Origin: Clostridium intestinale DSM 6191
Lineage (GTDB): Bacteria > Bacillota > Clostridia > Clostridiales > Clostridiaceae
DNA length: 64,000 bases
Assembly (NCBI RefSeq): GCF_900130055.1
Contig: NZ_FQXU01000009.1
Location: 184,524 to 248,523 of the forward strand
Direction: 5' to 3'
A program made the position numbers and the translations under genes. Shown in pieces: positions 18,936-28,274 of this stretch. The stretch's first letter is position 1. Each line of letters opens with the position of its first letter. The notes beneath the pieces are model-generated. The model had not been told where the DNA came from and made no database searches. It saw only the letters and a list, made by a program, of their open reading frames with translations.

Positions 18936-21839
18936 ATGGCTAAAAAGAAGACGGAAATACCACAGGATAATAATATAGTTAGAGTACCTTTAGAAGAAGC
19001 AATGCCAGATAATTACCTGCCATATGCTATAGAAGTAGCCAAAGACAGAGCTTTACCAGATGTTAGAGATGGTTTAAAGCCTGTACATAGAAGAATATTA
19101 TATGGAGCATATTTATTAAAAGCATATCCAGATAGACCTTACTACAAGTCAGCTAGAATAGTTGGAGATATATTAGGTAAATTCCATCCTCATGGAGATT
19201 CATCTGTATATGATGCAATGGTAATACTTGCTCAGAACTTTACTACTAGAGAACCATTGATTGATGGACAAGGAAACTGGGGTTCTATAGATGGTGATGG
19301 GGCGGCTGCAATGCGTTATACAGAAGCTAGGCTGGCACCAATTGCTATGGAAATGTTAAGAGATATTGATAAAGATGTTGTGGAAATGGTTCCTAACTAT
19401 TCAGATAGTGAAATGGAGCCAAGGGTGTTGCCTGCAAAATATCCAAATCTTTTAGTAAATGGGACATTTGGTATAGCTGTAGGTCTTGCAACAAATATAC
19501 CTCCACATAACTTAAAAGAAGTAATTGATGGAACTTTAGCCTATATCGATAATAATGAAATAACAACAAAGGACCTTATGAATTACATAAAGGGACCAGA
19601 TCTTCCAACTGGAGGAGTTATCATAGGTAGAGAATCTATACAAACTGCCTATGAAACTGGAGAGGGAAAGGTAGTTCTAAGAGCTAAAACTTCTATTGAG
19701 AAGCTAGAGAATGGAAGAGTAGGAATTGTAATAACAGAATTCCCATTTAGAAGAAATAAGGCGAAGTTACTTCAAACAATATCTGAAATGACTGGTGATA
19801 AGAGACATGCTAAAGCCTTAGAAGCTATAACAGATATTAGAGATGAATCAGATAGAACTGGTATTAGGGCTGTTATAGAATTAAGAAAAGCTTCAGATGA
19901 AGAGGCAGCTGATAAAATATTAAAATATTTATTTAAGAAAACAGATCTTCAATGTAATATTAGCTTTAACATGGTTGCACTAGCAGATGGAAAACCAGAA
20001 ACACTAGGAGTTAAATCTATAATTACTCATTATGTGAATCATCAGAAAGAAGTAATAACTAGAAGAACCACAAAGGAATTAGAAAATGCTGAAAAGAGAT
20101 TCCACATAGTTGAAGGGTTTATAAAAGCAATTAATGTTTTAGATGAGGTAATAGCAACAATAAGAGCTTCCAAGTCTAAAAAGGATGCTGGAATAAATCT
20201 TATAAATAAATTTGGATTTACAGAACCTCAAGCTGAAGCTATATTGGAATTGATGTTATATAGATTAACAGGGCTAGAAATAAATATATTTGAAAAAGAA
20301 TATAAAGAGCTTGAAAAAACAATAAAGAAATTAAAAAAGATTCTTGCAGAAGAAAAAGAATTATTAAAAGTAATTAAAGCAGAGCTTTTAGAAGTATCAG
20401 AAAAGTTTGCAAATCCAAGAAGAACTCAAATCATCCATGATGAAAATGAAGGTAAAATAGATATAGAAGAGTTAATTGTGGTAGAGGATGTTGTTATAAC
20501 GCTTTCTAAGGATGGATTTATTAAAAGAATTCCTTTAAAAACCTATGCTAGAATTAATGCTGATCCAGAGGATATAGAGTATAGAGAAGGTGACTTCTTA
20601 ACATATACTTTAAATGGTAATACCAGAGATTCATTAGGTTTATTTACGGACACTGGATACATGTATCAAGTAAAAATAGATGCTATTCCAGATATGAAGT
20701 GGAAAGATAAGGGCGTTAGAATAGATGAAATTATAAAAACCATCAATTTAGATAAAGAAAACATAGTAGGAGCTTTTTCAATAGATAACTTTACACCTAA
20801 TAATTTATTTAAGTTTATAACCACTAATGGTGGAATAAAAAAGAGCACTTTAGATAAATTTATAAGTGGATATACAAAACTTCAAGCTCTTAAATTAAAA
20901 GATGGTGATAAGCTTTTAAACGTAACACGCATAGAAGAAAATAAACAAGAAGAGTTTTTAAAAATTGAAACTAAAAATGGATTAGTTTTCACAGTTGAAG
21001 AACCTAAACTTGAAGCAGTTGAGAGAAATATTATTCCTCAAGCACTGTGTTTACTTCCGGGAAAAGATGAGATAGTTAAAACTGAATATGTAAGTGAATA
21101 TAATATTTTAGACTTTATTGTTGGAATAGATAAAAAAGGTAATATAAAAATAAGTAAAGATGGTAAACTTCCAGCATCACTAATGAAAGCTCGCACTAAT
21201 ACAAATGATGATATATTGATTTTCTCAAGCCTTGGTAAAGTTTTTAAACTAAAAGCAGCACAGATTCAAGAGATAAATGAAATACATCTTGATAAATTAG
21301 TAGATTCCTTTGATAAAGAGGAGGAAATAATTAACATAGTATCTGTAAGTGAATATTATGAACAAGAATATGTATACTTCTTCTCTAAAAATGGATTAAT
21401 TAAGAAAACTTCTTTAAAAGAATTTAAAGGAGATTATAATAATGTGCAAGGATACAAATTAAAAACAACTAAAGATAGTATTGTATCAACCTCAATAGAT
21501 GGGGAAAACCCTAATATACTTATAGTAACGAAAAAAGCTATGGGAATATTGTTTGAAGGTAATACAGTAAATGCTATGGGAAAACTAGCATCAGGAGTTA
21601 CAGGGATATCCTTAAAAGATGAAGATGAGGTAGTATCAGGAAAATGTTTATCAACCCTAATTGTAAATGGCGAAAAATGTGGGTATAATTATATTAAAAA
21701 GCTGATTATTACTTCAAAAAATAAGGAAAAGAAGGAAGTAGCCTTAGAAGAGTTAAAACTTCAAAACAGAGCAGGAAGAGGAAATAGCTTAATGCTCATA
21801 GTACTAGAAGATAGCGTTAAAGAGGTTGTTTTCAAATAA
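18936..21839 (+). CDS. parC: DNA topoisomerase IV subunit A (ParC)
   Basis: The DNA-cleaving subunit, 967 residues. The catalytic Tyr is Y128 in AAMRYTEARL. The quinolone region reads HPHGDSSVYD with Ser at 89 and Asp at 93, the usual drug-sensitive residues. A long coiled-coil (about 430-490) and a C-terminal beta-pinwheel follow. The canonical GyrA box (QRRGGRG) is absent; only QNRAGRGNS near the C-terminus is distantly similar, supporting ParC. ATG 18936 fits GAAAGGG 8 bp upstream better than GTG 18927. It is longer than most ParC proteins because of the extended C-terminal domain. Confidence 0.88.
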   Translation: MAKKKTEIPQDNNIVRVPLEEAMPDNYLPYAIEVAKDRALPDVRDGLKPVHRRILYGAYLLKAYPDRPYYKSARIVGDILGKFHPHGDSSVYDAMVILAQNFTTREPLIDGQGNWGSIDGDGAAAMRYTEARLAPIAMEMLRDIDKDVVEMVPNYSDSEMEPRVLPAKYPNLLVNGTFGIAVGLATNIPPHNLKEVIDGTLAYIDNNEITTKDLMNYIKGPDLPTGGVIIGRESIQTAYETGEGKVVLRAKTSIEKLENGRVGIVITEFPFRRNKAKLLQTISEMTGDKRHAKALEAITDIRDESDRTGIRAVIELRKASDEEAADKILKYLFKKTDLQCNISFNMVALADGKPETLGVKSIITHYVNHQKEVITRRTTKELENAEKRFHIVEGFIKAINVLDEVIATIRASKSKKDAGINLINKFGFTEPQAEAILELMLYRLTGLEINIFEKEYKELEKTIKKLKKILAEEKELLKVIKAELLEVSEKFANPRRTQIIHDENEGKIDIEELIVVEDVVITLSKDGFIKRIPLKTYARINADPEDIEYREGDFLTYTLNGNTRDSLGLFTDTGYMYQVKIDAIPDMKWKDKGVRIDEIIKTINLDKENIVGAFSIDNFTPNNLFKFITTNGGIKKSTLDKFISGYTKLQALKLKDGDKLLNVTRIEENKQEEFLKIETKNGLVFTVEEPKLEAVERNIIPQALCLLPGKDEIVKTEYVSEYNILDFIVGIDKKGNIKISKDGKLPASLMKARTNTNDDILIFSSLGKVFKLKAAQIQEINEIHLDKLVDSFDKEEEIINIVSVSEYYEQEYVYFFSKNGLIKKTSLKEFKGDYNNVQGYKLKTTKDSIVSTSIDGENPNILIVTKKAMGILFEGNTVNAMGKLASGVTGISLKDEDEVVSGKCLSTLIVNGEKCGYNYIKKLIITSKNKEKKEVALEELKLQNRAGRGNSLMLIVLEDSVKEVVFK

Positions 21840-21851
21840 GAGGAGGTTTTT

Positions 21852-22415
21852 ATGAAAAAACTTATAATTATGTTAGCTGATGGATTCGAAGAAATTGAGG
21901 CATTAACAGTTGTGGATGTTTTAAGAAGAGCAGATTTCGAATGTCACATGGTAGCATTAGGGGAATTAGAAGTTAGAGGATCTCATGACATTGTAGTAAA
22001 GGCAGACAAAAGTATAACAGAGGGTAATTTCTTTGATTATGATGGAGTTATCTTACCAGGAGGAATGCCTGGTGCTAAAAACTTAAGGGAAGATATTAAA
22101 GTTATAGAACTAGTTAAAGAGTTTTATGCCTCTGGTAAACTAGTTGCAGCTATCTGCGCTGCACCAATAGTTTTAGAAAAGGCTGGCATAGTTAGTGGTA
22201 GAAGTGTAACTTCATATCCAAGCTTTAAAGACGAATTAGAACATAGCTTATATAAAGAGGACTTAGTTGTTAGAGATGAAAACATCTTAACTAGTAGAGG
22301 TCCTGCAACAACATTAGCTTTTGCATATGAGATATTAAATTACTTCGGTGCAGAAGATAAGGCAGAAAACTTAAAAGAAGGCATGGTTTATAACTTGCTT
22401 AAAGAAAAAATATAG
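21852..22415 (+). CDS. DJ-1/PfpI family protein
   Basis: A 187-residue single-domain protein of the DJ-1/ThiJ branch. The nucleophile-elbow Cys is in AAICAAPIVLEKAG around residue 103, and the Glu that tunes it is in FEEIEALT near residue 15. Family members act as glyoxalases, protein deglycases or stress chaperones; the exact role is not readable. It begins 12 bp after parC with RBS AGAGGAGG and is probably co-transcribed with it, ending in a terminator. A second, more distant DJ-1-like gene lies at 34.4 kb. Confidence 0.9.
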   Translation: MKKLIIMLADGFEEIEALTVVDVLRRADFECHMVALGELEVRGSHDIVVKADKSITEGNFFDYDGVILPGGMPGAKNLREDIKVIELVKEFYASGKLVAAICAAPIVLEKAGIVSGRSVTSYPSFKDELEHSLYKEDLVVRDENILTSRGPATTLAFAYEILNYFGAEDKAENLKEGMVYNLLKEKI

Positions 22416-22419
22416 TCAT

Positions 22420-22452
22420 AAAAGAAACTTTGCTAAAGCAAGGTTTCTTTTA
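22420..22452 (+). terminator. Intrinsic terminator
   Basis: AAAGAAACTTTGC pairs with GCAAGGTTTCTTT (one G-T pair), then TTATTT. It ends the parE-parC-DJ-1 unit. Confidence 0.85.
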
Positions 22453-22473
22453 TTTAATAACAGGAGATATGTT

Positions 22474-23682
22474 ATGGAAAGATTTAAATTAGATAATGGT
22501 GTCAGAGTAATATATAATCAAATACAAGGAGATATGACTTCATTTTGTATAGGCTTTGAAGCTGGTGCAAATAATGAGATTGGTTATAATTATGGTGTAG
22601 CTCATGCATTAGAACATATGCTGTTTAAAGGAACTAAAAACAGAACTGAAGCAGAAATAAACATAAGTTTAGATAAGATATTTGCCTTCAATAATGCTAT
22701 GACGAACTATCCTTACTCAATATATTATGGAAGTTGTTCTTCCTATGATTTTAAAGAAGGATTTAGTATTTTTAGAGATATAATTATTGAGCCAAGCTTT
22801 AAAAAAGAAGGCTTCAAGGAAGAAATGGATGTAATACTTCAGGAATGGAAAGAGTGGAAGGAAGATTTCGAGCAATATTGCGAAGATGAACTATTTTATA
22901 ATTCCTATAATCAAAAAAGAATTAAGGAAATGATTATAGGGAAAGAAGAATCTATAAAAAACATTAGCTTACAAGAACTTAAAAACTTTTATGAAGAATA
23001 TTACCTAGGAGATAATTGTGTAATAACCATAATATCCTCACTAGGAATTGATGATATAAAAGCTATATTAAAAAACTTCACTATTAAAAGTAGTAAATAT
23101 AATAAGCCAAAGTTTCCAGAAGAAAATAATAAGTCAGGAACCTATTATAAAGAGGTTCAAGGTTTTAATGGAGCTAAAATACAATATATTTTTAACATAA
23201 ATGACTTAACTTACGAAGAGTTAGAAGCATTAAGCCTATATTCACTATTTATAGGGGAAGGAATGAGTTCTTTACTTTTTGAAGAAGTTAGAACTAAAAA
23301 TGGATATGCTTATGATATATCTTCATCTGTTAAAAAAGAAAAAGGCATAGAAGTTTTTTCAATAAATACTTCCACTTCAAAAGAAAATATTAATAAAACT
23401 ATTTCCTCAATAAATGAGACCTTAAAAAAATCTGTTGAAAACTTAGAAAAGCTGTCTCTAAAAGATATTGATGTTTTGAAAAAAAGATTAATATTAAAAA
23501 GAGAGTTTTGGCTAGAACGTTCAGTTGAACTAGCAAAGTATATAACTACAAATGAGGTTATGTTTAATAAGGGAGTAGAAAGTCTAAACTTTAAATATAA
23601 TCTAGAAAGCATAAATCAGGTGGATATTGTTAATGTAGTTAAAAAGGTTCTTAATAATCCGTCTATTGAGATTTTATACTAA
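22474..23682 (+). CDS. M16 family zinc peptidase
   Basis: A 402-residue pitrilysin/processing-peptidase-type protein. The inverted zinc motif HxxEH is intact as HALEH near residue 44-48, and downstream acidic residues (EEMDVILQEW) supply the third ligand. The second half has the R-x-x-x-G-Y-A-Y-x-x-S pattern (RTKNGYAYDISS), so both M16 lobes are present in one chain. No signal peptide is seen; it is probably cytoplasmic. RBS CAGGAGATA precedes the ATG. recJ follows 10 bp after the stop and is probably co-transcribed. Confidence 0.9.
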   Translation: MERFKLDNGVRVIYNQIQGDMTSFCIGFEAGANNEIGYNYGVAHALEHMLFKGTKNRTEAEINISLDKIFAFNNAMTNYPYSIYYGSCSSYDFKEGFSIFRDIIIEPSFKKEGFKEEMDVILQEWKEWKEDFEQYCEDELFYNSYNQKRIKEMIIGKEESIKNISLQELKNFYEEYYLGDNCVITIISSLGIDDIKAILKNFTIKSSKYNKPKFPEENNKSGTYYKEVQGFNGAKIQYIFNINDLTYEELEALSLYSLFIGEGMSSLLFEEVRTKNGYAYDISSSVKKEKGIEVFSINTSTSKENINKTISSINETLKKSVENLEKLSLKDIDVLKKRLILKREFWLERSVELAKYITTNEVMFNKGVESLNFKYNLESINQVDIVNVVKKVLNNPSIEILY

Positions 23683-23692
23683 AGGAGAAGAA

Positions 23693-25465
23693 ATGAAAGA
23701 AAAATGGATAATGAGAGAGGAAAAAAAGATAGAGGAGCCAACTTATAAGGAATTAGGATTAAATCCTATTATGGGGAAGATTTTATCTAATAGAGGTATA
23801 ACAACAAGTAAAGATATTGATTTATTTATAAATGGGTCTGTAGATGATCTTCAAGATGGGTTTATGATGAAAGATATGCACCTTGCCATTGATATAATAA
23901 AGAAGTATGTTCTTGAAAAGAAGCCTATACTGATTTATGGAGATTATGATTGTGATGGAGTAAGTTCCACATACATATTATTAAAAGGACTAAAAGAGTG
24001 TGGAGCTAAGGTCTCATACCATATACCTCATAGAGAAAATGAAGGTTATGGTATGAATGAAAAACGAATAGGTGAGCTATATAAAGAAGGTTATGAGATA
24101 ATTTTAACCTGTGATAATGGTATATCGGCTTTTAATGAAGTTGAATATGCAAAAAGTCTTGGAATGAAGGTTGTAGTTACGGATCATCATGATATACCTT
24201 TTGTGGAGTTAGAAGATGGAAGAAATGAAGAAAAAATACCTCCAGCAGATGCTATAGTAAATCCTAAGCAAAAGGATTGTTCCTATCCTTTTAAAAATCT
24301 TTGTGGAGCAGGAATTGCATATAAATTTATCTTGTGTTTGTGTAAGGAATTGGGAATAGCTACCTCTAGAGTTGAAGATTTAGTTGAAATAGCAGCAATA
24401 GCTACAGTTTGTGATGTTGTTGATTTAGTTAATGAAAATAGAATAATAGTAAAAGAAGGTTTAAAAAGATTAAATAACACTAAAAATTTAGGCCTTAAAT
24501 CATTAATTAAAGCAAATAATCTACAGGATAAAATATTAAATGAATATCACTTAGGTTTTGTTATAGGTCCTTGTATAAATGCCACAGGAAGATTGGAAAC
24601 AGCAGATTTGGCATTAGAATTATTAATGTCAGACAATGAAAAAGCAAGTAATGAATTGGCGCAAAAATTATTGACTCTTAATAGAGAAAGACAAGAGATG
24701 ACCAATGTAAGTTTAGAAAAAGTTATAGATATTATTAGAGATAAGGGTTATGAAAAAGATAAGGTTCTTTTTGTATATGAGCCTAGTATACATGAAAGTT
24801 TAGCTGGAATTGTAGCAGGAAGAATAAGAGAGCGATATAATGCTCCTGCTATAGTAATGACTTCAGGAAAAGAAATGCCTAAGGGATCTGGTAGAAGTAT
24901 TGAAAAATATAATATGCACAAAGAATTAACAAAGTGTAGTGACATTATCGAAAAATTTGGTGGACATCCTATGGCAGCAGGGTTATCAGTAAGAGAGGAA
25001 AATCTGCCTAAGCTTAGAGATGCTTTACTTAATAACTGTGAGTTAACAGAAGAGGATATGCTACCAGAAATAAGAATAGATATGCATCTCCCTTTTAGAA
25101 ATTTAAATTATTGGCTTATAGAAGAAATTGAAGCTTTAGCTCCTTTTGGGAAAGGGAATCCTAAACCCTTATTTGGAGAAAAAGATGTATACTTAAAAAG
25201 AATATGGTTTATAGGAAATGAACGTAATTCAATAAGAGTTTCCTTCTCTTTTGATAATACAACTATAACTGGGATAGCATTTAATATTGGTGATGAATTT
25301 AGAAAACTTTTAAATAGACACTTTGGAGAAGTTAAAGCATTAGAAATTGAAACTAGTAGTTATTGCAATATAAAGTGTGCTTTAGTTTATTATCCATTAA
25401 TTAATGAATATAACGGAAACAAAACAATACAAGCTAAAATTGAATCACTAAGATTTATAAAGTGA
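23693..25465 (+). CDS. recJ: Single-stranded-DNA-specific exonuclease RecJ
   Basis: A 590-residue 5-prime to 3-prime exonuclease used in recombination and repair. The DHH phosphoesterase motifs are visible: GDYDCDGVSS near 83, TCDNGI near 140, VTDHHD near 162, and the DHHA1 half with GSGRSI and GGHPMAAGLS near 405-430. A C-terminal OB-like region follows. ATG 23693 is chosen because AAAGGAGAAG lies just before it and the product then starts MKEKWIMRE. The 3-prime region holds three hairpins, the last a terminator. Confidence 0.95.
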   Translation: MKEKWIMREEKKIEEPTYKELGLNPIMGKILSNRGITTSKDIDLFINGSVDDLQDGFMMKDMHLAIDIIKKYVLEKKPILIYGDYDCDGVSSTYILLKGLKECGAKVSYHIPHRENEGYGMNEKRIGELYKEGYEIILTCDNGISAFNEVEYAKSLGMKVVVTDHHDIPFVELEDGRNEEKIPPADAIVNPKQKDCSYPFKNLCGAGIAYKFILCLCKELGIATSRVEDLVEIAAIATVCDVVDLVNENRIIVKEGLKRLNNTKNLGLKSLIKANNLQDKILNEYHLGFVIGPCINATGRLETADLALELLMSDNEKASNELAQKLLTLNRERQEMTNVSLEKVIDIIRDKGYEKDKVLFVYEPSIHESLAGIVAGRIRERYNAPAIVMTSGKEMPKGSGRSIEKYNMHKELTKCSDIIEKFGGHPMAAGLSVREENLPKLRDALLNNCELTEEDMLPEIRIDMHLPFRNLNYWLIEEIEALAPFGKGNPKPLFGEKDVYLKRIWFIGNERNSIRVSFSFDNTTITGIAFNIGDEFRKLLNRHFGEVKALEIETSSYCNIKCALVYYPLINEYNGNKTIQAKIESLRFIK

Positions 25466-25473
25466 AACTTTTC

Positions 25474-25592
25474 AGGTGGAGTTTTATGCTCCAGCTGAAT
25501 TTAGTTGAACTAATCCAGGAGCTAGCTATCGGATTAAGTAAAAGATAATTGAGACTTTATGCTAAACATTTGGTATAAAAGTCTCTTTTTAT
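25474..25592 (+). other. Structured recJ 3-prime UTR ending in a terminator
   Basis: Three hairpins follow recJ: CAGGTGGAG/CTCCAGCTG at 25476-25500 (G-T pairs), CTAATCC/GGATTAAG at 25510-25538, and the terminator GAGACTTTATGC/GTATAAAAGTCTC with a T-run at 25551-25592. The first two have no T-run. They could protect mRNA ends or be a small RNA; no promoter was found, so a 3-prime UTR is most likely. Confidence 0.65.
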
Positions 25593-25617
25593 TTAGGTTA
25601 AGTTTTAAAAAATCATA

Positions 25618-25769
25618 AGAACAGCGCTATTTTGGAACAGTGAAACAGTGGAACAGCGGAACTGAGAAACAGTGAAACAGTGAAACATTGCTGCATAAAA
25701 ACATAAAAACATAGAAACATAGAAACAGTGCAAAAGCGGTAAATAGGAGCAGTGGAACATAGGTAAGAT
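25618..25769. repeat. Octamer tandem array downstream of recJ
   Basis: About 18 units in one 8-bp register with consensus GAAACAGT: for example GGAACAGT 25634, GAAACAGT 25642, GGAACAGC 25650, GAAACAGT 25666 and 25674, then AAAACATA 25698 and 25706, GAAACATA 25714, GAAACAGT 25722, with decay at both ends. There is no coding sense across it. Together with the recJ 3-prime hairpins and the 44-bp repeats it fills the 510-bp gap before the spore protein gene. Confidence 0.88.
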
Positions 25770-25796
25770 TTTAAATAATAAATAGAAATAAAGGAA

Positions 25797-25823
25797 GAGG
25801 AGCTGTTAAAGCTCCTCTAAAAC
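25797..25823. terminator. Hairpin, possible minus-strand terminator
   Basis: GAGGAGCT and AGCTCCTC form a perfect 8-bp stem around a 5-base loop. On the minus strand it is followed by a T-rich stretch, so it may be a back-up terminator for the spore protein gene. On the plus strand no T-run follows. Confidence 0.45.
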
Positions 25824-25885
25824 TAATGTATGGTAGATTTTAAGTGTATAATTATATTAAAAAATTAATATAATTTTATAGCACT

Positions 25886-25990
25886 TATTATAAGTTTTGT
25901 TTGAAGAATTAATTAAATTTCTTCGGAATTCTTATAAGCTTTGTTAAGGAACTAAATAATTTTCTGCGAAAATTACTATAAATTTTGTTC
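25886..25990 (-). repeat. 44-bp tandem repeat at the 3-prime end of the spore protein gene
   Basis: TATAAGYTTTGTT-like sequence recurs at 25889, 25933 and 25977, exactly 44 bp apart, the last copy overlapping the final codons and stop of the spore protein. Between copies lie small hairpins on the minus strand (AATTTTC/GAAAATT and AATTCCG/AAATT-type). It looks like a tandemly duplicated gene end. Confidence 0.7.
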
Positions 25991-26158
25991 GTACTTTTCT
26001 ACCATTCTTTTAACCATTTCACCACCAATAGATCCTGCTTCTTTAGAAGTTAAGTCTCCATTGTAGTCTTTTAGTTGAACACCAAGTTCACCTGCTACTT
26101 CGTGTTTGAATTTTGATAATCCATTTCTTGCTTCTGGTACTAATTTTTTATATGCCAT
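25976..26158 (-). CDS. Small acid-soluble spore protein, alpha/beta type
   Basis: A 60-residue DNA-binding protein that coats spore DNA and shields it from UV and heat. The germination-protease region (KFKHEVAGELGV) and the conserved C-terminal signature YNGDLTSKEAGSIGGEMVKR are both clear. ATG 26158 is preferred over GTG 26167 because the strong RBS AGGAGGTG lies 6 bp before it. It is monocistronic. A CATATAA element about 30 bp upstream could be part of a sporulation promoter, but no convincing sigma-G -35 was found. It shows the organism forms spores. Confidence 0.96.
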   Translation of the reverse strand: MAYKKLVPEARNGLSKFKHEVAGELGVQLKDYNGDLTSKEAGSIGGEMVKRMVEKYEQNL

Positions 26159-26337
26159 AATTGACACCTCCTAATAAATTTGATTGTGATTATATGTTGT
26201 CCTTATTGGTGAGAATTATAATATAAAAATAAAGGGTAAAGTGGAAAAGCTTTCAAAAGCTTGTATTTAATATTGACTTTTTATTAAAAAAAGTTGAAAA
26301 TTCATAGAGTGAAGTTAAAAAAAAGGGGATGATTTAT

Positions 26338-27405
26338 TTGTATAAAATAATAATGACAGGTGGAGGAACTGCAGGTCATGTAACTCCAAATTTAGCGTTA
26401 ATACCTAAGCTTAAAGATAAGGGCTTTCAAATAAAATATATAGGAAGTAAAGATGGAATAGAAAAAGAGATAATTACAAAAGAAAATATAGAATATTATT
26501 CTATAAGCTCAGGGAAGCTTAGAAGATATTTTGATTTAAAAAATTTCTCTGATCCATTTAAAGTGGTTAAAGGATTATTTCAGGCGTTTATAATAATGAC
26601 AAAAGAAAAACCAGATGTAGTTTTTTCAAAAGGTGGATTTGTTGCTGTACCTGTAGTTATGGCGGCAACTATGAAAGGAATACCAGTAATAGCTCATGAA
26701 TCTGATATAACTCCTGGTCTTGCAAACAAATTAAGTGCACCTTTTTGCAATAAGCTTTGTGTAACGTTTCCAGAAAGTATTAAGTATATAAAAAAGGACA
26801 AGGGAATATTAACTGGATCTCCTATTAGAGAAGAAATTCTAGAAGGAAACAAAGAAAAAGGTAAAAAAATAGCAGGGTTTACAGATGATAAAGAAATTAT
26901 ATTAATTATGGGTGGAAGTTTAGGCTCTCAAATAATTAATAATGCGGTTAGAGGAAATCTATCAAAACTTCTGAATGAATTTAATATAATTCACATATGT
27001 GGTAAGGGAAATATAGATAAATCTCTAGAAAATTATAGAGGATATAGTCAGTTTGAATATGTTTCTGATGAACTTCCTCATCTTATGAAAGCTTGTGATT
27101 ATGTTATATCAAGAGCAGGATCGAACTCTATCTTTGAATTTTTAGCTTTAAGAAAACCAATGTTGTTAATTCCTTTATCTAAAAAAGCAAGTAGAGGGGA
27201 TCAAATACTTAATGCAAATTCATTTAAAAAGTCTGGATTCTGTTTAACATTAGAAGAAGAGGAATTAAATGAAACAACTCTTATTAACTCAATAAATGAT
27301 TTAAAAAATAATAAGACTAAGCTAATATCCACTATAAAAAATAGTTCTATGGAAAGTGGAGTTAATAATGTAATTAAGGTCATATTAGGTAGTATTAAAA
27401 AGTAA
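26338..27405 (+). CDS. murG: UDP-GlcNAc:lipid I N-acetylglucosaminyltransferase MurG
   Basis: Converts lipid I to lipid II on the inner membrane face during peptidoglycan synthesis. GT-B fold, 355 residues: N-terminal [22 protein letters not shown], then C-terminal [24 protein letters not shown] and [10 protein letters not shown], which bind lipid I and UDP-GlcNAc. TTG 26338 is chosen because AAAAGGGG ends 9 bp upstream and the product becomes [17 protein letters not shown] 26329 overlaps that RBS. It is alone, away from a dcw cluster, with no clear terminator. Confidence 0.93.
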   Translation: MYKIIMTGGGTAGHVTPNLALIPKLKDKGFQIKYIGSKDGIEKEIITKENIEYYSISSGKLRRYFDLKNFSDPFKVVKGLFQAFIIMTKEKPDVVFSKGGFVAVPVVMAATMKGIPVIAHESDITPGLANKLSAPFCNKLCVTFPESIKYIKKDKGILTGSPIREEILEGNKEKGKKIAGFTDDKEIILIMGGSLGSQIINNAVRGNLSKLLNEFNIIHICGKGNIDKSLENYRGYSQFEYVSDELPHLMKACDYVISRAGSNSIFEFLALRKPMLLIPLSKKASRGDQILNANSFKKSGFCLTLEEEELNETTLINSINDLKNNKTKLISTIKNSSMESGVNNVIKVILGSIKK

Positions 27406-27652
27406 TATAGTGGTTTATGTAGATAAGAAAGATGGTTTTATTTCCTGGGAAAAGTTTGTGAATTTAGTATAATAGGAATAATTAAAATATTAAGAAAATT
27501 AGAATAATCTAGAGATATACAATAAATTTTAGCTATAAAGACAAATTATCGAGCAATATAGAGTATATTGGAGAAATATCCGTAAATATAAGGCTAATAC
27601 CCAAATACTTTTAATTATGAACTAATTTTTAACTTAACTGATAATATGAAAC
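27406..27652. other. Intergenic region with no recognised feature
   Basis: AT-rich, no ORF above about 30 codons with an RBS, no strong hairpin and no tandem repeat. A weak terminator for murG could be hidden here, but none is convincing. Confidence 0.6.
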
Positions 27653-27680
27653 TTGCAAAATAAATCCTTTGTTATATAAT
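27653..27680 (+). promoter_or_regulatory. Sigma-A promoter of the flavodoxin-PFOR unit
   Basis: TTGCAA (27653-27658), 16-bp spacer, TATAAT (27675-27680). The start is predicted near 27687, upstream of the Rex operator. Confidence 0.7.
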
Positions 27681-27724
27681 ATTTATGTAAGCTTTAAGAA
27701 GGCATAAATTAGCAAAATACAATC

Positions 27725-27742
27725 TTGTTAACATTTTAACAA
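27725..27742. promoter_or_regulatory. Rex operator (perfect consensus)
   Basis: TTGTTAACATTTTAACAA matches the redox regulator Rex consensus TTGTTAA-N4-TTAACAA at all 14 defined positions. It sits about 40 bp after the predicted transcription start and just before the RBS, so bound Rex would block elongation or initiation. Rex releases DNA when NADH is high; this predicts higher flavodoxin/PFOR expression under reducing conditions. Confidence 0.9.
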
Positions 27743-27759
27743 ACCAAGAGGTGATTAAG

Positions 27760-28188
27760 ATGAAAAAAATTAGCATTATTTATTGGAGTAATGGTGGAAA
27801 TGTTGAGGTTTTAGCTAATGCTATAAAAGAAGGTGCAGAGAAGCTAGGAGCAATAGTAAATATAAAACTAGTTTCAGAAGCTAACATATCAGATGTTATT
27901 GAAGCAGATGCAGTAGCTTTAGGAAGTCCTTCTATGGATAGTAATAGAGTAGAACAAAAGGAAATGGAACCGTTTGTTAAAGAACTTAAACTAATACCTA
28001 ATGATAATAAAAAAGTTGCTTTATTTGGATCATATGGTTGGGATGATGGAGAATTCATAAATGAATGGAATTTAAGAATGAAAGATTATGGATTCAATGT
28101 TATAGGAACACTAGCTGTAAAAGAATCGCCAGAAGATAATGAGCTAAAAATTGCGATGGAATTAGGAAAAAAGCTTGCAGAAAACTAG
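27760..28188 (+). CDS. Flavodoxin (short chain)
   Basis: A 142-residue FMN electron carrier. The FMN phosphate loop is YWSNGGNVEVLA near residues 7-18, a variant of the usual T/S-x-T-G-x-T; later FMN contacts are SPSMDSNRVEQ and LFGSYGWDDGEF. ATG 27760 fits AAGAGGTGATTAAG better than GTG 27751. Its gene lies 86 bp before PFOR with no terminator between, so it is probably co-transcribed and may accept electrons from PFOR. A perfect Rex operator lies in its leader. Confidence 0.93.
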   Translation: MKKISIIYWSNGGNVEVLANAIKEGAEKLGAIVNIKLVSEANISDVIEADAVALGSPSMDSNRVEQKEMEPFVKELKLIPNDNKKVALFGSYGWDDGEFINEWNLRMKDYGFNVIGTLAVKESPEDNELKIAMELGKKLAEN

Positions 28189-28274
28189 TCTGTTTATATA
28201 TATTTCAGAATTAATGTGTATTTTGAGGTATATTAAATAAATATCTAAGTTGAATAGAAAGAGGGGTCAACACG

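Noticed and set aside
16968-21839. gyrB-gyrA
   Set aside because: The C-terminal subunit lacks the GyrA box, which favours ParE-ParC; gyrase is expected elsewhere.
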